Below are positions 9,301 through 14,889 of a DNA stretch of 25,789 nucleotides, piece by piece (position 1 is the stretch's first letter; every line of letters starts with the position of its first letter). The stretch comes from an uncultured Pigmentiphaga sp. (GTDB lineage Bacteria > Pseudomonadota > Gammaproteobacteria > Burkholderiales > Burkholderiaceae_B), in assembly GCA_937891425.1 (NCBI GenBank), contig CALAGD010000068.1, positions 1-25,789 on the forward strand, in the 5' to 3' direction. Position numbers and translations under genes: made by a program. The notes under the pieces were generated by a model. That model was not told where the DNA came from. It did not search any database and worked only from the letters and a program-made list of their open reading frames with translations.

Positions 9301-9988
9301 GCACGTAACGCGCCAGAATGGGTGACAGATAGGCATCGACTACCGTGGTATCGCCACGGCTGACGAACTTGATGAGCGGACTGGTCTTGTGTGAGACGCT
9401 GATCTGGGGAAAGCCAACCTCGCGTGCAACGCGTTCCGCCGTGAGTTCATGCATGGGATACCGATATCCATGCATGAAAACAATGGCGATGCTGCGAAAC
9501 CCGTCGTTGAATGCCTGCTGCAGCTGCACCCGCAACGCGTGCTCATCCAGCTGCTGCAGCACCCTGCCATCGGCGGTGATGCGCTCGTCCGCCTCGAGCA
9601 CGCGATCGTAAAGCAGTTCGGGCAGCACGATGTGCAGGTCGAAGAGCCCGGGCCGGTTCTGGTAACCGATCCGCAAAGCATCCCTGAAACCCCGGGTAGT
9701 CACGAGCAGGGTACGTTCACCCTTGCGCTCGAGCAGCGCATTGGTGGCCACGGTGGTACCCATCCGCACACATTCGACCTGCCTGGGCGAAATGGGCTCA
9801 TTTGCCCTCAGCCCCAGCATGCGACGAATGCCCTCCACGGCGGCGTCTGCATATTGTTCCGGATTGTCACTGAGCAGCTTGCTGGTACCAATCGTGCCAT
9901 CAGGACGAAGTGCCACGATATCGGTGAAAGTGCCGCCCCGGTCGATCCAGAATTGCCAGCGGCCCGAGCTAGATTGAGACTGCAACAT
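6377..9988 (-). CDS. Fused hydantoinase A/B family protein (5-oxoprolinase-like)
   Basis: At 1203 aa this is a fusion of HyuA-like and HyuB-like halves, as in eukaryotic 5-oxoprolinase (about 1290 aa). The HyuA half has the actin-like ATPase motif FWIDRGGTFTDIVALRPDG at about 13-31, a second phosphate loop FDMGGTSTDVSHYAG, and the hallmark VAAGGGSVIRFDGGRLRVGPESAGANPGPACY region. The HyuB half begins near residue 691 (IMLEVFNNLFMNIAEQMG) and includes the SVNIKERLDFSCAVFD and IPVHLGSMSESI segments. It ends with GGTGAGNGFDGTGAVQSTMTN and RRGSGGAGRFRGGDGAVRR. Family members hydrolyse cyclic amides with ATP, opening 5-oxoproline to glutamate or acting on hydantoins. Which substrate applies here is not decided. 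No strong ribosome site precedes the ATG at 9988. Residue order is intact, with no frameshift. Confidence 0.92.
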   Translation of the reverse strand: MLQSQSSSGRWQFWIDRGGTFTDIVALRPDGTIGTSKLLSDNPEQYADAAVEGIRRMLGLRANEPISPRQVECVRMGTTVATNALLERKGERTLLVTTRGFRDALRIGYQNRPGLFDLHIVLPELLYDRVLEADERITADGRVLQQLDEHALRVQLQQAFNDGFRSIAIVFMHGYRYPMHELTAERVAREVGFPQISVSHKTSPLIKFVSRGDTTVVDAYLSPILARYVQQVVSQMPGVPLYFMQSSGSLCKADSFQGKDAILSGPAGGIVGMARTAELAGFRRVVGFDMGGTSTDVSHYAGEFERSFETQVAGVRMRTPMMSIHTVAAGGGSVIRFDGGRLRVGPESAGANPGPACYRRGGPLTITDANVLLGKIQPAYFPAVFGPEGNQPLDAEVVRQEFARLADEIASATGVRSTPEEVAEGCIAIAVGAMANAIKRISVARGYDITRYVLQTFGGAGGQHACRVADALGIEEVFIHPLAGVLSAYGIGLADQGVMREASVELPLQDGLTAVAETLQRLESDARAEIVRQGADPERISVQRRVHIRYKGTDTALIVPYGGVDEMMAAFEASYRQRFAFVMENRELIAEAVSVEVTNPGATMVEKPMTECSKGHAPDAGHVRMYCDGQWRDARLVMRDSLRPGHQVSGPAVIVERNATTVVEPGWVAWVTPYDHLVLRRVQPRPKRRVMGTDADPIMLEVFNNLFMNIAEQMGLQLQNTAHSVNIKERLDFSCAVFDADGNLIANAPHIPVHLGSMSESIRTVITRNTDVRPGDVFVLNDAYNGGTHLPDVTVITPVFDRNGQELLFYVGSRGHHADIGGITPGSMPPFSRHITEEGVQIDNFKLVAEGRLREAEMRELLGLGPYPARNPEQNLADLRAQIAANEKGVQELRAMVDQFGLDVVRAYMRHVQDNAEEAVRRTITRLSDGEFVLPLDNGARICVKVRVDREQRGATIDFTGTSAQLDNNFNAPRAVTMAAVLFVFRTLVEDDIPLNSGCLKPLHVILPEGSMLNPRYPAAVVAGNVETSSCITNALYGALGLMGASQCTMNNFTFGNERYQYYETIAGGTGAGNGFDGTGAVQSTMTNSRLTDPEVLESRYPVLVESFEIRRGSGGAGRFRGGDGAVRRIRFLDEMTASILSNNRKLGPFGMAGGAPGAPGVNRVERSDGTVEVLDHIDTREMRPGDVFVVETPGGGGYGVAS

Positions 9989-10052
9989 GAAGCGTCAGAA
10001 AACTTGGGATGGTTGGCGCACCTGACGGTGCTAGCAGATTTTCGGCATTACC

Positions 10053-10086
10053 ATTGTGGGAAACAAACCCATGGATTGCCCACAAT
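10053..10086. repeat. Perfect inverted repeat, likely operator between divergent genes
   Basis: ATTGTGGG at 10053-10060 and CCCACAAT at 10079-10086 are perfect inverted copies separated by 18 bases. The centre-to-centre distance is 26 bases, between two and three helical turns. The repeat lies in the gap between the oxoprolinase gene (-) and the 63-aa membrane protein gene (+), 65-98 bases upstream of the former. It is not followed by a U-run, so a protein binding site is more likely than a terminator. The binding protein is unknown, and no regulator gene is adjacent. Confidence 0.5.
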
Positions 10087-10119
10087 TTGACGGTTAACAT
10101 ACCCAAGACCGTCACGATT

Positions 10120-10128
10120 TGCTACATT
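10120..10128 (+). promoter_or_regulatory. Candidate extended -10 promoter element for the 63-aa membrane protein
   Basis: TGC followed by TACATT (10123-10128) gives the TGn extension plus a four-of-six -10 box. No good -35 box stands at the right distance; a TTAACA at 10094-10099 is 23 bases away, which is too far. A transcript from here would have a leader of about 95 bases before the ATG at 10231. Confidence 0.25.
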
Positions 10129-10230
10129 AGCAGGTCCGAACATGCATGTTTGAGATGGGCTGCCTCCTGGACGCATATCGCGTTCTGCCCCTGCCGGTTC
10201 GTGCGAATTCAACCATGGAAGGTAGTTGAA

Positions 10231-10422
10231 ATGGATATTGGTGTCATCCTGGGCATGCTGATTTACGCCCTGATCCTCATCATCCCAACGGCGAGAATCC
10301 TGCAAAGAACCGGATATTCACCCTGGCTGTCGGTGCTGGCCATTGTCCCCATCGTGAACCTCATCGCGTTATGGGTGTTCGCGTTCGCACGCTGGCCTCT
10401 GCGCTCGTACGGCCCTTACTGA
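10231..10422 (+). CDS. Small two-helix membrane protein (63 aa), function unknown
   Basis: The start at 10231 is chosen because GGAAGG lies 8 bases upstream and the protein then begins directly with a membrane segment. A longer frame open from 10009 reads through non-coding-like sequence. Two hydrophobic helices are visible, about 4-22 (VILGMLIYALILIIPTARIL) and 33-53 (LSVLAIVPIVNLIALWVFAFA). They are joined by a short QRTGYSPW turn, and the tail is RWPLRSYGPY. The pattern of a short first helix, a GYSPWL turn and a PIVNLIALWVFAFA helix is one I recall in small uncharacterised inner-membrane proteins, but I assign no function. It stands alone, with the next gene convergent 257 bp away. Confidence 0.7.
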   Translation: MDIGVILGMLIYALILIIPTARILQRTGYSPWLSVLAIVPIVNLIALWVFAFARWPLRSYGPY

Positions 10423-10679
10423 CTGCCAGCACCGCGTATCGCAGCACCACACGTCGGCTGCACGCGGCACCGCCTTCGGAACAGCTCGAGAAATTCCGGG
10501 CCCGCGCCCCGATCAGATCCGGACCGCGCCAACACCGTGCACACATTTGATCTGCCGCGCACCGCTGTTCATCAGAACCTGCATTTGCACCGGCCTGATG
10601 AATGCACCCCACGGCCGCGGCCTTTTGTTCAGGCAGTGCAGGGGGTCTGGCGAACGCAGTGCCCACAGGCCCGAACGGG
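10423..10679. other. 257-bp intergenic gap between convergent genes
   Basis: This gap separates the stop of the 63-aa gene from the stop of the HdeD-like gene. Only short frames without ribosome sites are present, and no U-tailed hairpin was found on either strand. A GGCCGCGGCCTTTT stretch at 10613-10626 is self-complementary, but its loop is too small to form a normal terminator. Confidence 0.5.
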
Positions 10680-11267
10680 TCACTGACGTTGCATGCTGCG
10701 CAGGTTAAGGCCTAGCAGGATCAGCATCCAACCCTGGAACAGAAGGTCAATCGCCAGCACCAGCCCGAGAATCCAAAGACTGTCGGCCGGCCAGTTGATC
10801 GCGATGAGCAGCCCGGCTGCCAGACTCACGACGGCAGATAACGCCAGCCACTGCCAGCCCTGCTGGCTACGGTTCTGGACCCAGATCCACAGACGCAGTA
10901 CACCCACGGCAATGAGCGATGCGCCCAGCAGCAGGGTCAGGATGGCGGCCCCCATGAGAGGATCGTATACGACCAGCCCGCCCGCAACGAGGTAAAGCAC
11001 ACCGCTGAGAGTCCACCAGGTAAAGCCCTTCCAACCGGTCACTTTCCACGCCTGGATGAGTTGGGCGATCCCCCCCACGATCATGATCGAGCCAACGAAC
11101 AAGACGCTGGCGAGCGTGGCAGCGAATACGTAGGTGAGTGCCCCAAACCCCAGCAATGCCAGCAAGACGCCTAGCCCGACAAACCAGCCCCAGCGACCAC
11201 CTGGCAACTGAGCTGCCTGGGAACTCATGGGTTTGAGCTGCGGTCCGGACATTCCCGACTGCTCCAT
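10680..11267 (-). CDS. HdeD-family (DUF308) inner membrane protein
   Basis: A 195-aa protein with six hydrophobic segments in the paired arrangement of HdeD/DUF308 proteins: about 26-45, 47-73, 84-101, 105-130, 138-158 and 163-188. Residues 1-25 are polar. The internal pair IMIVGGIAQLIQAWKV and ASLIAVGVLRLWIWV shows the family's duplicated helix hairpins. The ATG at 11267 is preferred because AAGGAGA lies 6 bases upstream; the frame extends 18 codons further without such a site. In E. coli, hdeD belongs to the acid-resistance island, but many homologues elsewhere have no proven role, so acid stress is only a suggestion. It lies 105 bp downstream of the CBS gene on the same strand and may be co-transcribed with it. 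Confidence 0.85.
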   Translation of the reverse strand: MEQSGMSGPQLKPMSSQAAQLPGGRWGWFVGLGVLLALLGFGALTYVFAATLASVLFVGSIMIVGGIAQLIQAWKVTGWKGFTWWTLSGVLYLVAGGLVVYDPLMGAAILTLLLGASLIAVGVLRLWIWVQNRSQQGWQWLALSAVVSLAAGLLIAINWPADSLWILGLVLAIDLLFQGWMLILLGLNLRSMQRQ

Positions 11268-11372
11268 TTCTATCTCCTTTTGTTTGAACAAATCCCATCG
11301 TGCTCGCAACACCGCGCGCACGCAGGTGACCGGAAAGCTCAGGGGGCGACTGCCGCCCGAAGCATCCGATGC

Positions 11373-11810
11373 CTAGCCACCACCGGCGATATAGCGTTCG
11401 AGCTGATGAATGATGAACTGCTGCTCGCTGATGATGTCCTTGACCAGGTCACCGATGGAGATGATGCCAACCAGTTTGTCATTCTCGATGACCGGCAGAT
11501 GGCGCAGCCGGTTTTCGGTCATGATCGCCATGCAGGATTCGTTGCTGTCGGTGGGTCGCACGTAGAGAACGTCTTCACTCATGATCTCGCGCACCATGGT
11601 GGTGCTTGAGGAACGGTTCATGAGCACGACCTTGCGTGCATAGTCGCGCTCGGTCACCATGCCGACGATCCGTTCGTCCTCCATGACGACCAGTGCGCCG
11701 ATGCCGTAGTCGGCCATGAGCTTGATGGCATCGTATACCGGCGCGTCCGGCGAGATGGTGACGACGTCCTTGATCGGCTTTGCCTTGAGAATTTCTGCAA
11801 CGGCTTTCAC
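11373..11810 (-). CDS. CBS-pair domain protein with GTG start
   Basis: A 145-aa soluble protein made almost wholly of two CBS domains (about 8-65 and 75-132). The first ends GIGALVVMEDERIVGMVTERDYARKVV; the second ends RLRHLPVIENDKLVGIISIGDLVKDII. This tandem forms a Bateman module that usually binds adenine nucleotides and signals energy state. The GTG at 11810 is chosen because AGGAGA stands 7 bases upstream and the protein then begins MKAVAEILKAK, directly before the first domain. The frame is open further upstream, but that extension (basic, Cys-rich) looks non-coding. Stand-alone CBS pairs are common in Burkholderiales stress regulons; the partner is unknown. The HdeD-like gene follows. 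Confidence 0.88.
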   Translation of the reverse strand: MKAVAEILKAKPIKDVVTISPDAPVYDAIKLMADYGIGALVVMEDERIVGMVTERDYARKVVLMNRSSSTTMVREIMSEDVLYVRPTDSNESCMAIMTENRLRHLPVIENDKLVGIISIGDLVKDIISEQQFIIHQLERYIAGGG

Positions 11811-11977
11811 AGCGTATCTCCTACATGAGCCTGCCTGGTTCATTCTACTTCCAGCCCCTTGCCAGCGACAGAGCCGGAGCGGCCGATTCCCGCCATGACC
11901 CATGCAAAAAGAACGCATGCCTGTGCAAGGTTGCCTGCTGCCGACCGGCTCGAGCCCGGACCATGCCTTTGTTACGG

Positions 11978-12006
11978 ATTGTGATCGGCCCTGCAACCGC
12001 TGTCAA
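11978..12006 (-). promoter_or_regulatory. Candidate sigma-70 promoter for the CBS-protein gene
   Basis: On the - strand a perfect TTGACA (12006-12001) is followed after exactly 17 bases by CACAAT (11983-11978, four of six to TATAAT). The predicted RNA would carry a leader of about 160 bases to the GTG at 11810. The good -35 box and ideal spacing make this one of the better promoter matches in the window. Confidence 0.45.
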
Positions 12007-12176
12007 ACCCCGAGCAGGGTGAAGCCGTGCCCGTAGCCTGCATGCCACTCGATGAACGTCCGGCGTCCGACGAGAAAGCCCAGGTCGCAAGACAGCGCCG
12101 AAAAGGCTGGTGCCGCGCAGGCCTCACCCTGCGGGTCCACGCTGGCCATGAGGGCGCAATCAGGTTGTGCCGCGAC

Positions 12177-12238
12177 CTTCACTCGCTTACATACCTTCAC
12201 GTTTGCTTCACATTCGGCGCGGGCCGTCTGTCTACACT
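12177..12238 (+). promoter_or_regulatory. Tandem CTTCAC repeats plus -10 box: likely response-regulator-controlled promoter of the RcnB-like gene
   Basis: Four near-identical hexamers follow one another: CTTCAC at 12177, CTTACA at 12186, CTTCAC at 12195 and CTTCAC at 12206. They start 9, 9 and 11 bases apart. TACACT at 12233-12238 is a four-of-six -10 box, and no normal -35 box precedes it. The last repeat sits just where a -35 box would be. Direct repeats about one helical turn apart replacing the -35 box are the known layout for OmpR/PhoB-type activators. Which regulator binds is not known. The leader to the ATG at 12359 would be about 115 bases. Confidence 0.4.
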
Positions 12239-12358
12239 TTTCACTGATGCATGCCCCCTTGCCCATGGTCCGGCCTTGGCTGCTGGGGGCGGTCAGGTAC
12301 GGCTTCACATCGTGGAGCATGCCGGCCAGAGGCAGCGGAATTCCTGAGGAGTATGTCG

Positions 12359-12781
12359 ATGAAACGGATGCTCGTTTCCACCATGATTGCAGTATGCTGC
12401 AGCGCCTTCGCGGGCAACGCGCTGGCCGAAGGTCCGCGGCACCATCATCCGGGGCCAACGCCCCCGCACCAGATGCACAAGCACAAAGGCGATCTGCACA
12501 AGGGGAAGCATGATTACAGGCCTGGCCACCACAAGAAAGGCGGCCCTCCTCCGCACGCGTGGCGCCATCCCGCGCCTCCGCGCGTGGCGCACCATCATCA
12601 CTGGACACGGGGCGACCGGCTGCCGCGCGTCTACCTGGCGCCGCGCTACATCGTGGAAGACTGGCACGTGCATCGGTTCAGCCCGCCCCCGCCGGGACAT
12701 CGCTGGGTACGCGTGGGGACGGACTACTTTCTGGTCGGCCTGGCCACGGGCGTAATTCTGCAGGCCGTATTGTCACGCTGA
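12359..12781 (+). CDS. RcnB-like His-rich periplasmic protein
   Basis: A 140-aa protein with a signal peptide (MKRMLVSTMIAVCCSAFAGNALA, cleavage near residue 23). A His/Pro/Lys-rich stretch (about 25-85, some 16 histidines) follows, then a C-terminal RcnB-like domain. That domain has LPRVYLAPRYIVEDW, a PPPPGHRWVRVGTDYFLV segment, and a final hydrophobic helix LATGVILQAVL. E. coli RcnB is a periplasmic protein that helps control nickel/cobalt efflux. Homologues in other bacteria are often envelope-stress proteins, so metal binding is plausible but unproven. The ATG at 12359 is favoured because GAGGAG is 7 bases upstream; an ATG two codons earlier is too close to it. The 3' neighbour ssb is convergent. 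Confidence 0.85.
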   Translation: MKRMLVSTMIAVCCSAFAGNALAEGPRHHHPGPTPPHQMHKHKGDLHKGKHDYRPGHHKKGGPPPHAWRHPAPPRVAHHHHWTRGDRLPRVYLAPRYIVEDWHVHRFSPPPPGHRWVRVGTDYFLVGLATGVILQAVLSR

Positions 12782-12902
12782 CCTCGCGCACCACGCATCC
12801 GTAATGACTGTTGGCCGTGCACCTCCGTCCATGCGCCTCTGGCCACTGCGGGCGCCGCATCTCACGCGTGCACCCGTTGTGCACTCTGCACGTATTCGGC
12901 GA

Positions 12903-13424
12903 TCAGAAGGGAACGTCGTCGTCCATGTCGACGAGCCCGCCCGGCTCACCGGCGCCATGGCCCTGATCGTTTCGGCTCTGGCCCCGTGATGCAGGTGCGG
13001 GTGCCAAGGACGGCGCCGCCGCGCGGGGCGCATCGCCGTAGCTCCGGGACTCGCCATAACCCATGTCGGCGCTGCCTTCACCCGCGGAATCGCGTCCGCC
13101 CAGCATCTGCATCTGTTCGGCAACCACTTCCGTGGTGTACCGCTCGTTGCCATCCTTGTCCTGCCACTTGCGCGTGCGCAAGCGCCCTTCGATGTAGACC
13201 GACCGCCCCTTGCGCAGGTACTCGCCGGCGACCTCGGCCTGACGGCCAAACAGGACAACCCGGTGCCATTCGGTTTCCTCTCGACGTTCGCCGGAGGCAC
13301 GATCACGGGATACCGTGGTCGTGGCAAGTGCAAGGTTGCAGATTGCAAAGCCATCGGGGTTGTACCGCACCTCGGGGTCCCTGCCGAGATTGCCGATGAG
13401 GATTACCTTGTTCACTGAGGCCAT
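12903..13424 (-). CDS. ssb: Single-stranded DNA-binding protein
   Basis: A 173-aa SSB that coats single-stranded DNA during replication, recombination and repair. Residues 1-110 form the OB fold: MASVNKVILIGNLGRDPEVRY at the start, then AICNLALATT, the WHRVVLFGRQAEVAGEYLRKG block and VYIEGRLRTRKWQDKDG. A flexible Gly/Ala/Pro/Ser-rich linker follows. The protein ends in MDDDVPF, the acidic tip that recruits partner proteins. Length is normal. GGAG lies 9 bases before the ATG. It is downstream of the MFS gene on the same strand (140-bp gap with its own promoter candidate) and near uvrA, a neighbourhood I recall from Bordetella-type genomes. Confidence 0.98.
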   Translation of the reverse strand: MASVNKVILIGNLGRDPEVRYNPDGFAICNLALATTTVSRDRASGERREETEWHRVVLFGRQAEVAGEYLRKGRSVYIEGRLRTRKWQDKDGNERYTTEVVAEQMQMLGGRDSAGEGSADMGYGESRSYGDAPRAAAPSLAPAPASRGQSRNDQGHGAGEPGGLVDMDDDVPF

Positions 13425-13460
13425 GTCAAAAAACTCCGAAAGAGGGATATTCTGCGCGCA

Positions 13461-13489
13461 ATCATGAGCGCGTTAAGGGCTGACGGCAA
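13461..13489 (-). promoter_or_regulatory. Candidate promoter for ssb
   Basis: On the - strand TTGCCG (13489-13484) and CATGAT (13466-13461) are each four of six to the sigma-70 boxes, with an ideal 17-base spacer. The transcript would start about 30 bases before the ssb ATG. No LexA-type CTGT-N8-ACAG box is visible in the gap. Confidence 0.35.
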
Positions 13490-13564
13490 TGCGCGAATCT
13501 ACGTAGGTGCATGACCGGCACTTGAGCACTGCTTGCACCCCTTCTGCCCGGATCGCAGGAACGA

Positions 13565-14812
13565 TCAGGCAGTGTCGGTCAGCCGGCCATGCACTGCGGC
13601 TGTCGAGGGCCGTGGAGGCGGCAAGGGCCGCATGTGCCAGGCGGCCAGCAGCCACAGTCCAGCCAGACCTGTCGCGCCAAGGAATACAGCCGTCGAACCG
13701 CCCAATCCCGCCAGCCATCCGCCCAAAGCGCCGCCCGCGAACAGTCCGGCCGCCTGTGACGTATTGTAGAAACCCAGGGCAAGTCCCTTGAACTCGGGCG
13801 GGGCCAGCCGCGACACCATGGAAGGCTGCAATGCCTCCAGCACGTTGAAGGCGACGAAAAATGCCGTCAGCCCAACCACCAGTGTGCCGAAGCGGGCGCT
13901 GGCCAGCGGCAGAAGCGCGCAGATGACAACCAGCGCGCCGACCGACGCGCGCAACGCGTTGCGGTGCGCCCTACGCTTTTCGGCAACGAACACGATCGGC
14001 ACCATGAAGGCGAACGACACGACGATGACCGGCAGATACACCTTCCACAACTGTGCCGCATCAAGCGTGCCGGTTCTGGCCAGCAGTCCCGGTACCACGA
14101 CAAACAGCGCCACCTGCACGAGATGCAGGACGAACACCCCGAAATTGAAACGCATGAGATCGCGCTGGCGGGCGATGTCCCGGAACGGCACCCGCTTCAT
14201 GGCAACCCCGGCCGACCGGGTGGGGGCAGGCACCAGCCACAATGCCACGATGAACGCCGCCAGCCCCAGCAGGGTTATGGCCCAGAACAGGCCGGACAGC
14301 CCGCCCAGCCCAACCAGCAGCGGGGCAAGGATCAGCGATGCGGCAAACGCCAGGCCGATCGAGCTGCCGACCATGGCCATGGCCTTGGTACGCACCTGGT
14401 CACGTGTCAGGTCGGCCAGCCAGGCGGTAACCGCCGCCGAAATGGCCCCTGATCCCTGGATGGCACGCCCCACGGTAACCCAGAAGATGTCGTTGGTGAC
14501 CGCGCACACGATGCTGCCCGCAATGAACAGCAGCAGCCCCGTCAGGACGACAGGCTTGCGGCCGAAACGGTCGGACGCCAGCCCGAAAGGGATCTGCATC
14601 ACGGCCTGCGTCAGGCCATACATGCCCAGGGCGAGCCCGATCCTGGCCGGATCATCGCCCCCCACCAGCCCGTGGGCCGCGATGGCGAATACCGGCATGA
14701 GCAGGAACAGACCCAGCATCCGGGTGGCAAACAGGCCGGCGAGCGCGGCGCTGGCCCGCCGCTCGAACGGAGTCATTTGAAACGATTCTGGGAAGGCGGG
14801 TTCAGTTGACAT
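13565..14812 (-). CDS. MFS transporter, drug-efflux-like
   Basis: A 415-aa protein with about twelve membrane helices. The loop after helix 2 holds the Major Facilitator motif A, GLASDRFGRK (about 77-86), preceded by YGLTQAVMQIP. Helix 5 carries an SSIGLAFAASLILAPLLVGLGGLSG stretch like the motif C of proton-driven exporters, suggesting efflux rather than uptake. A second half with LARTGTLDAAQLWKVYLPV and FYNTSQAAGLFAGGALGGWLAG completes the fold. The substrate is unknown. The start MSTEPAF has no good ribosome site; a second in-frame ATG at residue 13 (MTPFERR) is a plausible alternative. It is divergent from uvrA across 77 bp, and ssb follows on the same strand. Confidence 0.93.
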   Translation of the reverse strand: MSTEPAFPESFQMTPFERRASAALAGLFATRMLGLFLLMPVFAIAAHGLVGGDDPARIGLALGMYGLTQAVMQIPFGLASDRFGRKPVVLTGLLLFIAGSIVCAVTNDIFWVTVGRAIQGSGAISAAVTAWLADLTRDQVRTKAMAMVGSSIGLAFAASLILAPLLVGLGGLSGLFWAITLLGLAAFIVALWLVPAPTRSAGVAMKRVPFRDIARQRDLMRFNFGVFVLHLVQVALFVVVPGLLARTGTLDAAQLWKVYLPVIVVSFAFMVPIVFVAEKRRAHRNALRASVGALVVICALLPLASARFGTLVVGLTAFFVAFNVLEALQPSMVSRLAPPEFKGLALGFYNTSQAAGLFAGGALGGWLAGLGGSTAVFLGATGLAGLWLLAAWHMRPLPPPRPSTAAVHGRLTDTA

Positions 14813-14889
14813 GAAGAATCAGGAGAAACTTGCAGCGCGCTATAGTACCAAGGAGGTGCGATAATCTCGGTTTGCTTCGGCTGATCACA

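Larger units (their letters stand above)
11811..12358. other. 548-bp intergenic region between CBS and RcnB-like genes
   Basis: The two flanking genes point away from each other, so this region should hold both their promoters; candidates are listed separately at 11978-12006 and 12177-12238. A Cys-rich 87-codon frame lies on the - strand at 12003-12266. It has no clear ribosome site and overlaps the predicted rcnB-side control sites, so it is not called as a gene. Nothing else was recognised. Confidence 0.5.

Noticed and set aside
12003..12266. A Cys-rich 87-codon frame on the - strand between the CBS and RcnB-like genes
   Set aside because: It has no clear ribosome site, no recognised family, mixed third-position bases, and it overlaps the predicted control region of the RcnB-like gene. 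It could still be real; conservation would decide.
12480..12610. Repetitive CACCAT/CACAAG-like sequence suggesting a repeat array
   Set aside because: It is the coding DNA of the His/Lys-rich part of the RcnB-like protein, with irregular spacing and no spacers as in CRISPR.
13506..13539. Inverted repeat GGTGCA-N22-TGCACC between the MFS gene and ssb
   Set aside because: Six-base arms with a long spacer are expected by chance in GC-rich DNA, and it lies upstream of the predicted ssb promoter without other support.
14850..14872. AAGGAGG before uvrA, suggesting a longer UvrA from a TTG at 14872
   Set aside because: The site is 15 bases from that TTG, too far, and the extra residues do not match UvrA. 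The ATG at 14890 aligns with known UvrA starts.
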